From contig MU405229.1 in NCBI GenBank assembly GCA_022836615.1, positions 1 through 64,000 of the forward strand: a stretch of 64,000 nucleotides of DNA, given 5' to 3'. Made by a program: the position numbers and the translations under genes. The DNA comes from Annulohypoxylon bovei var. microspora. Its lineage: Eukaryota > Ascomycota > Sordariomycetes > Xylariales > Hypoxylaceae. Of the stretch, positions 45,377 to 57,416 are shown piece after piece. Numbering within the stretch: position 1 is the stretch's first letter; every line of letters starts with the position of its first letter. The notes under the pieces are model-generated. The model made no database searches and was not told the origin of the DNA. It saw only the letters and a list, made by a program, of their open reading frames with translations.

Positions 45377-48333
45377 CGCGATTGTGCTAGAAACAAGGAT
45401 ATTATCTATGTTTAATGTAGGTAATTGTATGATTTAGGAAAAAGAATACTATACTAGTAACGCTACAAACTCTAAGATGGTCCTTCTTTATATGCTATGC
45501 GTACCTACCTACCTACGTTGGGGTTCACAGCGGAGGTGAAACGGAGCACGATGAGGAGATCAGGATGCCTGATTGGCGCCTGCCCGCCCGGAGGGCAAAC
45601 GCTGAATAAGCCCGCGGAGATCAGAGCCGAGAGCCGAGAGCCGACCGGGTTCTCAACCTCTCGTCTCTTATTATAGATCGGGTTACTGCCTGATGCTTTC
45701 CGATACTACTCTGTTTGTATTTTAGTGAACAACATGACTTCATTAAGTTATACATGTGTTTTCTCAAAACAAGAAAAATAGGTGATAGTAAGAATAAACC
45801 GTGGCGAGACATCTTATTCGGCATCCGTCCTATCAGGTGGGTAAAGCGTTGTTGTTTTTCTCTCTGGTTTAAACTTTGATCTAAAACACAGGAATAACCC
45901 TTTTATCTCATTGGTCACCTGACCACCCCACAGTCCTGAACTAAGGTTGTCTAAGTGCAATTGCCAACGGCGCCGCAGCTGCGCCGTAACCATATCCGAT
46001 GATAGGCGGGTTGTATCGGCACTGATACGGCGTATGTATCTCGACACAATTTTTCCACAGCTCGGTCGGTGACAGTTCAACTGTATCAATTTCTACCAGA
46101 CAGAAAAGATATGTAGTACAACGGATAGCGGCGGTGGGCTAACTCGGCCGATGTTTAGGTGGATTCCGTGCTACAAGCAAACGTTGAATGTACCTAAGTA
46201 CCTCCAGCTACTATTTACGTAAGTTCCTACCTTAGACTGGGGATTTAGCGAGGTAAGAACTTAATCGTGACAATGCAGTTAGATCTTCAAGTTTAATTCT
46301 ACAAATTTGAAGGGTCTTCGCGTTATTCGATATCTTCTAATTGTTAAGATACCTACTAGGTATCTATTCTTCAGTCAATTATTTCGAGGGTTTTAAATCG
46401 AAGGGTTGAGTGTTGTTTGCATGGCTACTATTATCTACCAATTAATACATACGTGGACATGTCTGCGCCGCGTCATTACCATTAAGTAATTTCCCAATTT
46501 CTAACAAGAAAATAGTCACCCCACCTTACGACAGTTCCAAGCTCCTAGCGCCTCTCAGCCCTAGAACTTTTCCACACCAATCACTACCTTGGTGTAATGA
46601 TTCTGCATACGCCTCCATAATCATCATCACCACTTTCTCTCCGACTGGGTAATTCCACCGAAAAGATTGCCCCGACCCATCTCCACCTTTCAACTACAAG
46701 CCCCGTACCGCGCCGATGGGGGTATATGGATGAATGAAAGAAGAACAAAAATCTGTGAGGATTATATTGAATATCATGCTGCCTCATCAGCTTATTTTCT
46801 CATAATTCGGATTCAGACTATAATTACATGGGAAGTCTAAGATTGAGCCTTGATCACAACTTCCAAAAAGCGTTCTATCATTCATCAGCTTTCATAACAA
46901 AAGGCTCTCGCAGTGATTAAGACCGAGGCCTATTGAAGACTCGGTGTTTCAAGGATGATCAAGTAAGATCCAAGCCAAGTCGAGATCTGCGGGCGAAGAG
47001 ACATGCACGCGTGCCACTTTTTATGTTGTTTCTCACTTAGGAAACCCGAGGTTTAATATGGAAATTGTTGATGGTCCACAGGCAAGACTCTACAATTTCA
47101 AACTACCTAACACTAACATCTCAGTTCATGACTAGTAGGTAGGGAACAATGACTATAGTTGAACTAGTTCGACATTGCCATTCTTCATTCTACCTACAGC
47201 ACATAGTATTTTCACTTGGTATGCGGAGATACGAGGCTGCGCAATGTTGTCTTCGCCGGAAATTTCTTTAACCACGGTCCTGGTCTAGCTTCATCCGCCT
47301 CGCATGCCTTGCATCCTAAACTGCCTAGGTGCCCCTAAGAAAGGCAGGTCTCGTCAGTTCCTTGAGGCAAAATTACAACATCGTGCATCGTAGCCTACAA
47401 AGAATCCTAGAAGGAGAGAAAAACCTTATGGAGCTGAACCCTTGACATTGTACACTCGGAGGTTACGAGTACGTACTACGTATGATCGGTGTCTTGGCGG
47501 CATATTGGCTTGAAGTTTAGTGGGCGACGCGAGGAGGAGAGGATTCGTGGTGTTGTAAAGAAGATTTTCTATTGCTTCTTTCATGTGCAGCGCATCCTTA
47601 ACATATGATCCTCGGTGTGAATGTCTCACATCGAGTACATGCACTATTGTAGCATTGCAGCGTCGCTACTCTCGGTCGCAATAGATCAATTCTAAGAACA
47701 TTTAATCGTTACACAGCAGCACAGTTACAATTGACTTTCAAGTCTCAAAAACCGGTACATCGTACCCTCCCGGGATTGTCGATCGCGCCAATTGACCAGT
47801 TACTGTTAGCACAAAATTAGCCCCAGCTGCCCAGCTGCCCAGCCTGCATCACGCGAACAGCGGTGTAACCCCCACCGACTACAGCAGCTACAGGTTTAGC
47901 GTTCTTGGGGCAGCTGGAGTCCTGTCGAAGAGGGGCAACAGCGGCTGATTTTCCCACCTTTACTGCACTACCCTGCCATATCCTTGTCGACAATGATGGC
48001 ATAGGTCAGCCTACAGTTGCAGTTATGGTCGTACCTGAAGGAATGGAAGTACAGAAGGAAATACAATACAAAACTACATGGCCTGATACTTTTCTAAATT
48101 CCTTTCCGATTTTTTTCTTCTTTTTTATTTATGTTTATCTATTTCCTCTAATTAGGGAATCGCTTCTCATCGCTATAACAATATAGCATTTTATTACTAT
48201 TTCCAACTGCGGAATAAACGACGCCATTGCGTGCGTAATATAATGATATCGGCGCCTCCGTACTTTCAACAATCCTCCTATACGATATCCGACATTCCGC
48301 TGTCTCAGCGGAGTTCGCTCTCTTGCTCTCAGT
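45377..48333. other. Long intergenic region
   Basis: Nearly 3 kb without a supportable gene. It shows a small GAGCCGA triplication at about 45627-45644, scattered TACCTA motifs (46191-46203, 45502-45515) and a pyrimidine-rich tract at about 48107-48154 just upstream of the permease gene, typical of fungal 5' leaders. Confidence 0.55.
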
Positions 48334-50231
48334 ATGGCGGCAGCACACGATAAACCCGAGCCAGTGTCGGCGCCTGTCAACCGAAGGGATATCGACGACG
48401 AGAAGAACGATGCTTCGAGTGGCGACATCCGCGACACTCTGGTCGAGGTTTCGCCTCAGAACCAGCTTCTTCGCCACTTGGGTAATCGCCAGATCCAGTT
48501 GATCGCCATCGGTGGTAGTATCGGTACCGCGCTCTTTGTTAGTATCGGCGGTGGTCTAGCTAAGGGCGGTCCGGGTAGTCTCCTGATCGGATATACCATC
48601 TATGCTATTATGGTCGGCATGGTGAATAACTCTTTGGCTGAGATGGTTATATTCATGCCCGTCTCCGGATCCTTCATTCGAATGGCCGGGAGATGGGTAG
48701 ACGAGGCATTGGGATTCATGGCTGGGTGGAATTTCTTCCTCTACGAAGCCTGTCTCATCCCCTTTGAGATCTCGGCCATCAACTTAGTTCTTGGGTTTTG
48801 GCGAGATGACATCCCTGCCGCAGCTGTTTGTGTAGCCTGCATTGTGCTGTACGCGTATGTGATCCCGCATCCAACTCTCTTCCACTGCCCCATCAGGTGA
48901 TAAAGTGATTAACATATGTGGTAGTATCATCAATGTCTTGGCTGTGCAGTATTTCGGGTGAGTACTTGGTTTAGACACTTGACTTAAAACTCGTTATCCC
49001 TAGCATCGTTGTCTTACACGGCCCACGTCTAGTTAGGCCAATTGGCCCTTGTAGTTATCATTCTTACTAATATCGATGTTTTAGCGAGGCCGAATTCTGG
49101 CTATCAAGCGGTAAGATCTTGCTTATCTGCATCTTATACATGTTCACGTTGGTTACCATGTGTGGAGGCAATCCCCAACATGATGCCTATGGGTTTCGGT
49201 ATTGGTCGGATCCAGGGGCTTTCGCCGAACATATCCACACCGGAACCTTGGGTCGGTTTGAAGGCTTCCTAGGCGCCATTTTCTCTGCCGGTTTCACTGT
49301 CGTCGGACCCGAGTACCTTGCCATGGTGGCCGGAGAAGCGGAACGCCCGCGGACCTATCTTAAGAACGGATTTAAAACAGTATATTGGCGGTTTGCCGTC
49401 TTTTTCATCGGAGGTGCGCTTTGCGTCGGCATTGTTCTTCCGTATAACGATCCCACGCTACAGAATGCCGACTCGGGAACTGCTAACGGCTCTCCCTACG
49501 TTATTGCGATGCAGAATCTAGGAGTAGGAATAGTTCCGCACCTTGTAAATGCCCTCATGATTACCAGTATCTTTAGCGCCGGGAATGCCTATACGTTTTG
49601 CGCCATGCGATCCTTGCACGGCCTAGCATGCGACGGCCAGGCACCCAAGATCTTCCAGAAGACACTTAAGAATGGTATTCCTATCTACGCCTTCGCGCTC
49701 GTCATGGTCTTTCCTTTCCTGTCGTTCCTCCAAGTGTCGAACAACACTGCGCAGGTTGTGACGTGGCTCGCGACACTTACTCAGGGCTCGCAGATGATTA
49801 ATTACATTGTCATGAGCTTGACGTACATCTTCTTCTACAATGCCACGAAGGCGCAGGGGATCGACCGTCGCACATTGCCCTACTATGGCTACTTCCAGCC
49901 ATACTGCGGCTACATTGGTATGGTGTGGATGACCATCATCGAGGGCATTTTTGGATATTCCGTGTTCCTGCCGGGCAAATTCAACGTTGGCGACTTCTTC
50001 GCGTACTACACGATGGCTATGGTCGCCTTCTGCACCTTTTTCGGCTGGAAAATCTTCAAGCGCACAAAGTTCGTCGTTCCCGCGCAGGCTGATCTCGTAT
50101 GGGAGAAACCGTCTATCGACGCCTACGAGGCCTCTCACGTCGAACCCCCTACGCGTTTCCGAGACGAGATCAAGGCCATGTTCTTAGGGAAGAAAAAGAG
50201 AGAAAACTACATGGGCGAGGATCCGAATTAA
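48334..50231 (+). CDS. Amino-acid permease (APC superfamily, YAT family)
   Basis: Exons 48334-48854, 48925-48957 (33 nt) and 49085-50231 give 566 aa; introns are 70 and 127 nt. A polar N-tail is followed by NRQIQLIAIGGSIGTALFVS (TM1 of yeast-type amino-acid transporters), then GGPGSLLIGY and EMVIFMPVSGSFIRMA. The micro-exon completes AIINVLAVQYFG, followed by EAEFWLSSGK and CGGNPQHDAYGFRYW. Later segments include GPEYLAMVAGEAERPR, characteristic of the family. About 12 helices are expected in the plasma membrane. It imports amino acids by proton symport; specificity is not determinable. The cytosolic tail ends in a Lys-rich stretch. Confidence 0.88.
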
Positions 50232-50575
50232 GACCGAGCGATCGCGTGACGTCTACAACTCATTTTTAAATACCAGAAACGGTTAGCGAATCTAGTTGTA
50301 CTTTGGATATCTACAGGAACAAAAGGGGCTCGAGATCTAGCGTGGAGTTGATACTATAAAATAATCAAAAATACAAGTCAATATTGAAATTCAATTGCTG
50401 GTTATCAGTTACGAGTGAATCTCGATTTACGCTGCAGCCGAGACAACACAAAGCCAGCATAACGAAAAAAGGGGGGCAATTCAGAGGTAAGTTCCTTCCA
50501 TTAAGTGGCAACGTAGGTAGATGCGTATCTGCGCATGCAAACCACCCGCTCCCCCAACAATCCCCAGCCGCCAAC
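50232..50575. other. Intergenic region between convergent genes
   Basis: 344 bp, probably 3' UTRs of the permease and the peptidase-like gene. Nothing else seen. Confidence 0.5.
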
Positions 50576-51106
50576 CTACATGCCATCCTTCAACATAGCA
50601 TCCACCATGCGGACATGGCGATCGCCATTCGTCGCACTCCACTCACTCTCATAATTCAGCCCGTAGGGCCAGAAGTGTCCGCCCCCACAGTTAATCTTCG
50701 CACTACTCCCGTCAAAGCTCCTCAGCAGCGGCAGCGCGGAGGGCCAGTCGCCGGCGGCGCAGCGGCGGTCGAACTCGGCGGTCTGGCCGACGCCGAGGGT
50801 GTGCGCGATCTCGTGCATGGCCGTGCGCTCCGTCATGTACGCGCGGTCCGCGCCGAACCGCAGGTCCCCGTTGTAGCTCGCCTCCGCCGTCGGCACCCCC
50901 GGCGCGTAGTACACCCGGATCGTCTTCGCCGCCGACGACAGCTTCGCGTAGTGCGCTACCGCGGCCCGCATCGCGGCTTCGATCGATGTGTAGGCTGAGG
51001 ATTGGTCTGCGGTTGGGTTGGTCGCTTTTTCGAGCGACCAGGTTAGCGCGCCCGAGGCGGCGCTGGTGCAGACTAGGAGGGCGAAGAGGGTGCTGGGGAG
51101 ACGCAT
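50576..51106 (-). CDS. Small secreted metallopeptidase-like protein (HEIAH motif)
   Basis: Intronless, 176 aa. Signal peptide at about 1-19 (LPSTLFALLVCTSAASGA). The zinc-binding motif is MHEIAHTLG: His98, Glu99, His102. It resembles a metzincin start, but the expected third ligand at HxxHxxGxxH/D is absent (GVGQT). His144 in GGGHFWPYGLNYE could supply it. Two Cys (116 and 140) remain in the mature part. The small size and secretion suggest an extracellular enzyme or an effector-like protein. The coding region is GC-rich. The function is inferred from one motif only. Confidence 0.72.
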   Translation of the reverse strand: MRLPSTLFALLVCTSAASGALTWSLEKATNPTADQSSAYTSIEAAMRAAVAHYAKLSSAAKTIRVYYAPGVPTAEASYNGDLRFGADRAYMTERTAMHEIAHTLGVGQTAEFDRRCAAGDWPSALPLLRSFDGSSAKINCGGGHFWPYGLNYESEWSATNGDRHVRMVDAMLKDGM

Positions 51107-52178
51107 GGTGGCGGTTTTTGGCGGTGGTGGTTGGGTGGGGTGGGATAGATGAGGTGAGGCTTCGAAGCGATCGACGACGAGGGTTGGCGGCGCACGTCTA
51201 TATAAAGATGTAAGTAGGTACCTAGTGTTCCCTTCCCCTGTCGATCCCGGACTAGATGCGTTCCACGCCTTATTATATATACATACCTGCTCACTTACAC
51301 AACTCCCCTAGGCTAATACCGCCCGACAGGCGATTAGCGAAACGGGACTGGTTCATGGATATATATTACTCCAGCTCACCCACCCGATATCACCACCTAA
51401 CGTTTTCGGACGTATGTCCTCCGATATATGGGGTACGAAGCGACCTCAGGACCTTGGCGAGCTGGGTTTGGAAGCTATCTCTGCTATCGGCGCTTGGCGC
51501 GTGTTACGATGATCTGGGGTCCGATATATCCTCATGCGAGTACTGTATGGACCCAGAACTAGCTATATCTCAGATTGAATGTATGGTGGCCGCTCTCGTT
51601 GGTGGACCTGCTTGTCCGGTACTTGGAAATGCTTGTTGAAGGTTATATGGCACTTGAGAGTATACTATATCTGTCGAGGTGTGAGTAAACCTACCAAATT
51701 GTCTTCTCATGTCAATAAAGCTATCATATCCCCGAGGTTGTCTTGTAAGATAGGTAGGGTGCAGAAAAGAAAGGTTTGGGTAACATATACTCATAGAGAG
51801 CCCCTTTTTCATATTATTCCCCTTTCCATTCCCTAACCTAAAAATATCAGGTGTATCCAACCAAGCAAGCGTTCAGAAATACTACATGCGTGTAAAATAG
51901 TTTCTAACGAAATTAACCGAATGAATTAATAGTTGATAGTAATAATGCCATTAACTTCATCAAAACTCATCCAGGGGATTTAATTCATACAGAACCACGT
52001 CACGAAAAGAAGGGGTCAACATACTTCAGAACTTGAGCTGAATGTTTAGGTAATATTTAATATCCCTCAAAAAATGCTGTCTAGATCTCAATTTAACCAC
52101 AAAAATACCTTCCCGAACTAAAGATCCCAAGTTCCTTCATTGCCTCATACCATCCTCGAACCCTCTCCCAGGAATAAT
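51107..52178. other. Intergenic region
   Basis: About 1.07 kb. GTAGGTACCTAGTG lies at about 51214-51227. Short open frames only; none is convincing. Confidence 0.55.
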
Positions 52179-52850
52179 CTAGAGGGCGTTAATCCACTCC
52201 AGCGCCACAGCCGGCTCGAGCCTCTTCGTGTAATCCGCCTCGAGGAACAAGTTCTTCACGGTGCCATCCCTGTCGACGAGAAGGGTAGCCGGGATCGGCA
52301 CCTCGTACGAGTCGTCTCCGTTCCTCGCCTTCAGGTCGTTTCCGATCTTGGCGAAGATGGGGCGCAGCGTGTCGGGCTGGGCCCAGACGATGCCGAGCTT
52401 GTGCGCGAACTTGTTGCCGACGTCCGAGAGCACGGGGTACTCGAGCCCCTGCTTCTCGGACGTGGTGAGCGAGGTGTCCGGCAGCTCGGGCGTGACGGCG
52501 ACCAGCGTGACGCCCTTGGCCTTGATCTCCGGGAGCCGCGCCTGCAGCGCGTGCAGGGCGAGGTTGCAGAAGGGGCACCAGCCGCCGCGGTAGAAGGTGA
52601 TCAGCAGCGGGCCGTTGGCGAGGAGTTCAGAGCTCTTCACGGTCTTGTTGAGGGAGTCTGGGAGGCTGAATTCCGGCAGCTTCTGGCCGACTTTGATGGC
52701 GTTGCTGGCATCGAAGGACTTCGCAAAGTCCAGTCGGGAGGCGATGATAGGACCCTTGATCTCTTCAGGGGCTTTGTCGAAGCCCTTGTTAACCTGGTCG
52801 ATTTCGGCTTGGAGAGACATGTTGCTTATGAATGTTGTTTTATGAGACAA
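52179..52850 (-). CDS. Peroxiredoxin-like AhpC/TSA protein
   Basis: Intronless, 223 aa from ATG at 52850. An in-frame Met at 52820 (MSLQAEID) would give 213 aa and is the more usual start for the family. The thioredoxin-fold active site is YRGGWCPFCN, Cys92 and Cys95 in the longer form. Upstream is KLPEFSLPDSLNK, and downstream VTLVAVTPELPD, then IPATLLVDRDGTVKNLFLEA. This is the PRX-like group with a CxxC motif, often annotated as alkyl hydroperoxide reductase/thiol-specific antioxidant. It probably reduces peroxides in the cytosol; no targeting signal is seen. The frame ends in TAG. Confidence 0.85.
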   Translation of the reverse strand: MSHKTTFISNMSLQAEIDQVNKGFDKAPEEIKGPIIASRLDFAKSFDASNAIKVGQKLPEFSLPDSLNKTVKSSELLANGPLLITFYRGGWCPFCNLALHALQARLPEIKAKGVTLVAVTPELPDTSLTTSEKQGLEYPVLSDVGNKFAHKLGIVWAQPDTLRPIFAKIGNDLKARNGDDSYEVPIPATLLVDRDGTVKNLFLEADYTKRLEPAVALEWINAL

Positions 52851-54169
52851 ATGTGTTCGTATAAGTTGCTGTTATTGTTGCTGGATGATAGTTATTTGGA
52901 AACTGAAACCAGCGAACTTTGAAGTTCTTAAATATCCTTCTCATCGTCTAGGTAAGTTATCAAATAGCAACCAACAAAGAAGATTCCATGTAAACATGAA
53001 TCCAAACAATTGTGGAGCTGATGGGTCGCATTATGTCCAAAAGAGGCATGGGGATTTGTCAACCACCTATCACCGCATATGTCGTCAGCAGTTGCAGCTG
53101 CAGAGGTGAAGGATACCAATTACCCAAAACGTACAAATTCGATTCGAGAGGGCCAATAGTAGTGGTTCTAGTGGTTAGGGGGGATTAAAACCCGCATCAC
53201 TCGTCCTTGCTTGCCTTCTTCGTTAATATAGCCCTCTTCGTAACTCGCCTTAGCATCTAGTTTCATTAATAATCGTTTCGCGCCTCAATGTGCAATTGTG
53301 GTGCGATTATCCTCGCATCAAATTTCTCCCTGTATTACAATTCGATACAGCTATTGCCGTGCCGCTCGGGTTAAGGAGGAAAAGGATGAGTCATACCGAT
53401 ATGTTACCTAGGGGTTCGTTCCCTGATCTTAATCGCTTCTACAAAAGCAAGACGTCAACATGTAGGCAGGGTCTTAATCAGCGCCTCGCCTCCTGTGCCG
53501 CATGTGTTTTTACCCTGATAAAGGATTGTCTATGCCATGGGGATACGTATGAAAGAGTCAACTTGCCTGTTGAAGACTCAGGGTAAAAAAAGTTGATATG
53601 ATAGGTAAATAATTGTATAAATTTGAGGATATATTTTAGATCTCCATGCCTACCAAGATATGCACTGACATTAAACCAGGCCAATCTCAATTGTGACCTT
53701 GGAGAATAAGTCTCCGGTAGCCGTCAAAGCTAATTTTTCTCGGTGGGTCTTTGCTGTATGCGGTGCTGTTGGGTAAACGGCATAGATTTTATCACCGTTC
53801 TTGTTGCCGTGAGTTGTACCAAGTACCTGCGGAAGTTATGTCTCGGCCGGCCTCGAGAATTTATTGTCAATGAAGGCGAAGCATCGGAGGTAAGAGAAAT
53901 GTAGTTAGGAAATCCAAAGCATTTAACCAGTGGTATTTCAAAGTCCCCAATCTGTAAGATAAACGCTCAACGCCAATTGTATTTCCGTATCCACAATGCC
54001 GATACGATATTCATGAATGATCGTGATGCAGGAGTCGGTTCGCTGCTAAATAACCCAATAACTCCAATTCCGACCGTGGTGAGCATCCATGCTCCAAATG
54101 CAATTTTGTTTATATTCGCCCCCATCCGCATTCTTATCCTTTTGGTGGGATGCATTCCAAAACAAACGC
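52851..54169. other. Intergenic region
   Basis: About 1.3 kb. No supported gene. Open frames at 53290-53586 and 53967-54437 were examined and rejected. Confidence 0.5.
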
Positions 54170-55915
54170 CTAGTGCATAAAGCTGTTGGCAATGGTAATT
54201 GCCGTAGTGTAGACCATTGCGACCGTTCCAACCACCATGAACAATATATCTCCAGCTTTGGCTTGCCACGAGGTTGCGATACCTTTGTAATGCAAATATG
54301 CTGGGTAGATGTAGACCAGGGGTACGCAAGCAACGGACCCGATCAATGCGACGAACCTGTCGAGGTTCGAAGCGCCTACTATCGAAACTAGTCCGCACAA
54401 GAGGACTACAGACGCTCTGAACGCGTTCTTGATCCATTTTGTTCTGGTACTCTTCTTTCCTGAATGCGATCCAAATATTCTACCTTCGACGATACGTAAG
54501 GCAGGGAAAAGCTGGACAGGAGTTCCGACCAGGACGGCGAGTGAGTAGAGAAACTGAACTGCGTTGACGAACTTGCTATCTTGAGGAAAGTTGTTGATGA
54601 TTTCAATCTGCGTGTTTTCGCCAAACGTGGCATAACAAAGCGCACCAACAGCAGTAAAGAGAACTGTGATGATGAACATGACAATAGCAAGAAGCCACTC
54701 GAACCGTTCGGGTTTCGTCATGGAAGATTGGATTGGTAGAATAAGTCCAATGCCTTCGAATGTGAAGATAGCCGAACCGACGGTCAAAGTGTATTTTGCT
54801 GGGTTGAAGAGAACAACACTTTCATGGATACCGTCTGAAGCGAGATGAGCGATGTCGTAGTAGTAGATGTAGCCTACACCAATCAAGATGAAGACATCCG
54901 CAAGAAGCGCAAGAGGACTGAGCTTGGCTATGTTGCGAATGAATGCCAGAGGTATTAAAATGATGAGTTGTATGAGAATCAGGGTCGTGGGTGATAATGG
55001 ACTACTACCATGTCCTACGGCCTGGAGGAACGACGTCATATTTTCGGCGACGAAGACTATCCCAGCGCAAACGAACCCCAGCTGTGACAGAGTAATGGAA
55101 ATTAGAATTATCTTGCGCATTGCATCGCCGGATATCGCCTGTCCGATTTCTCCATAACCGCCGCGATACCGTGCCTTACAGGCAAGGAGCAGATGGAACG
55201 CCAGCATGGTGACTATAGATATTACCAGCATAGTTATAGAGGAGAATAGTATGCCGCCATTTTTGAAAGCCTTGGGAAGAAACATGATTCCAGTTCCAAT
55301 GAAGGCTTTCAGTAAGGTGAAGAAGGTTTTCCTGGTACTGGTCTTAGCCGAGCGCGGCGACCGCGAAGACTTACGACGCCCAAGAAGTGGCCTCGTCTCA
55401 GGTGATCGCTCTTCCCCTTCCTCCCCTTCCTCACCTTCTTCGGATATCACCGCCTCGTCATCGGAATCGGCAAGGTCCTCTCCGGCAAAGTTGCCGTATA
55501 GTTCAAGGAATTCGACGAAATTCCGAGTAACAGGCATCCTAGCGGCCCATATCTCAGGCTGTTGCCGTTGCCGTATGAATGCTCTACGGAATCCACCCGG
55601 AGCCAATTGGTCGCTAACAGTCAAAAGGTCGGATTCGTTGTCACCTGCTAAATCTTGGGGGTGGTGAAATGTTGCAGCTCTTTTGTGCATCTTGACTCGT
55701 GCAGCGGTCTTGAATAGATCTCGGTGCATGTCACCTCCTTGAAGTTTCAAAGAGGATTCGCCTAAATCCTGGTCTCCCGCATCTTGACCGGAAACCGAGG
55801 GAGCACCAGAGCTACCGAGTGCCCCGTCAAATTCGGCCGAATATCCGGTGGGTAGATGCCCAGAGACGACTTGAGCGTCATGCTTTGACTGATCCGATAC
55901 TGGAGAGTCCGTCAT
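54170..55915 (-). CDS. Vacuolar amino-acid transporter (AVT3/4-like, AAAP family)
   Basis: Intronless, 581 aa. The first 190 residues are polar, with acidic/Glu-rich repeats (EEGEEGEEGEE) and RPLLGRRKSSRSPRS. The Aa_trans domain starts at KTFFTLLKAFIGTGIMFLPK, followed by about 11 helices, including GFVCAGIVFVAENMTSFLQA and LTVGSAIFTFEGIGLILPIQ. The last helices end in MVYTTAITIANSFMH, then TAG. The long N-terminal tail and the signature IGTGIMFLPKAF fit the AVT3/AVT4 group, which exports amino acids from the vacuole. The Ser-rich tail may be a phosphorylation site. No defects seen. Confidence 0.88.
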   Translation of the reverse strand: MTDSPVSDQSKHDAQVVSGHLPTGYSAEFDGALGSSGAPSVSGQDAGDQDLGESSLKLQGGDMHRDLFKTAARVKMHKRAATFHHPQDLAGDNESDLLTVSDQLAPGGFRRAFIRQRQQPEIWAARMPVTRNFVEFLELYGNFAGEDLADSDDEAVISEEGEEGEEGEERSPETRPLLGRRKSSRSPRSAKTSTRKTFFTLLKAFIGTGIMFLPKAFKNGGILFSSITMLVISIVTMLAFHLLLACKARYRGGYGEIGQAISGDAMRKIILISITLSQLGFVCAGIVFVAENMTSFLQAVGHGSSPLSPTTLILIQLIILIPLAFIRNIAKLSPLALLADVFILIGVGYIYYYDIAHLASDGIHESVVLFNPAKYTLTVGSAIFTFEGIGLILPIQSSMTKPERFEWLLAIVMFIITVLFTAVGALCYATFGENTQIEIINNFPQDSKFVNAVQFLYSLAVLVGTPVQLFPALRIVEGRIFGSHSGKKSTRTKWIKNAFRASVVLLCGLVSIVGASNLDRFVALIGSVACVPLVYIYPAYLHYKGIATSWQAKAGDILFMVVGTVAMVYTTAITIANSFMH

Positions 55916-56523
55916 GATGTTGATACGATGATATCCGCAATCGGAATAGTTTAATTAGGTACGATCTATGCGTACTTAGGTAAGGATACATGAAATGGGC
56001 TATTGGAGCATTGAAGCATTAAAGCAAAAGGCGAGTGCTCTAAATTTGGATAATGATTACATTAGATGTAAGTGGGAGGTTTGTGCAATGGTGTAATTGA
56101 ATTTGAAGCGTTGCACGACTATGGGAGATGAGAAAGTAACAGCGGTTTGAGTTTGACAATGGTGGTTCTTGAGAAAAGCTTGTTGATGAACTCATAGAAA
56201 ACGGTGAAACCTTAAAAGGTCCCAGCTGCCATATCGTCAGGCCGACGACTAGCTGGACGCCAGGTGGCACCCTATTACCGCTTCTTCTAGCGTCGGTTCA
56301 TACCGGACTCACGGACTCACCGCTAAGAGTCGTTATAACCCATTATAATTGGTTGGGTCAGGATTTGTGGGGATACACCAGCATAACTAGAAAATTTCAA
56401 GAGCCACTAGCCCGGACTTGACAAATGAAAATGTGGTGATATAGAATATCTTTCCAACAATGTTCGGCACGTGAATCCAGTCGCCCTTCCAAGAAGGGCA
56501 CGTCTAATCCAAGACCCCAGAAG
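55916..56523. other. Intergenic region
   Basis: About 600 bp upstream of the AVT-like gene and the tRNA-Asp. The 55916-56270 part may be 5' UTR. No gene seen. Confidence 0.5.
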
Positions 56524-56613
56524 TCTCGATTGGTCTAGTGGTCAGGATACCTGCTTGTCATCTTACAAACGACAGTTGCGCAGGTGGCCGGGGTTCGATT
56601 CCCCGATCGAGAG
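56524..56613 (+). tRNA. tRNA-Asp(GTC) with an 18-nt intron
   Basis: Acceptor TCTCGAT pairs perfectly with ATCGAGA; discriminator G. The anticodon stem CCTGC/GCAGG encloses TTGTCAC, with GTC at 56557-56559. The intron 56561-56578 sits between positions 37 and 38. The T-arm is CCGGG-GTTCGATT-CCCCG-like (GGTTCGATTCC box B). Spliced length is 72 nt. A TTTT run follows at about 56629. Confidence 0.9.
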
Positions 56614-57007
56614 CTTACCATCTATAACTTTTGCCGATTGCTGTTATTTAGCAGATTGCGCGTTTGTTTTTTATCATATTCTTAGGTAGGTACCTATAAA
56701 AGGATAAAAATGATCAATTTTTCTTCTTACACCTCACCTGCAACAATAACTCAAGAGTCTATCCATATTGATTTTACCTTATGTGGTTGAAGTTGACATG
56801 AAGGTATCGCAGCACAGTTCACTAATCCCAGGTAAATAAATTCCTTAGCAGCCTCACATGACGATGACAGCTCTAATATGCCAAATACGATCATTTTCAC
56901 CTACGTATTCGATGTGACAGAATAGATACGCTCATGTAATGAAAGATTTCGAACCTATAATGGCCAACAAGAACCAAATCTAAAAATTTTCTTCGCAGAA
57001 AGCTGTT

Positions 57008-57075
57008 GGTTGGGGAAAACGGGGGAGAAAACGGGTGGAAAACGGGGTGGAAAACGGGGGCAATAGGGTGGAAAA
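57008..57075. repeat. G-rich tandem repeat (GGTGGAAAACGGG type)
   Basis: About five imperfect copies of a 12-13 bp unit GG(T/A)GGAAAACGGG. Its G-runs could form a G-quadruplex on the plus strand. Confidence 0.7.
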
Positions 57076-57114
57076 AAAGACAAAATCCGTCCGGAGGACA
57101 TCACCACTCATCTA

Positions 57115-57377
57115 ATTGACTGATTTTTGACCCAACAGCTGATTGACTGACTTACTGACTGGTTGAATAGCTGGTTCAAAAACTGGTTGACTTACTGTCT
57201 AATTGATTGATTGGTCAATTGGTCAATTGGTTAAATAGATGACTAAACACCTGGCTGAATACATGATTGACTTACTGACAGGTTGACTGGTTGAATGCCT
57301 GATCAACTGATTGACTGACTGGTTGAAACCCTGGTTCAAAAGCTGGTTGATTCAACAACTGGTTGAACAGCTGATTG

Positions 57378-57416
<39 letters not shown>

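Noticed and set aside
45814..46089. 91-aa minus-strand frame in the long gap before the permease
   Set aside because: No recognisable motif, no splice context and no biased composition; expected by chance in 3 kb.
53967..54437. Minus-strand open frame with a hydrophobic stretch overlapping the end of the AVT-like gene
   Set aside because: It is out of frame with the AVT-like gene over most of its length, and its tail beyond 54170 has no match or start. Probably a shadow plus 3' UTR.
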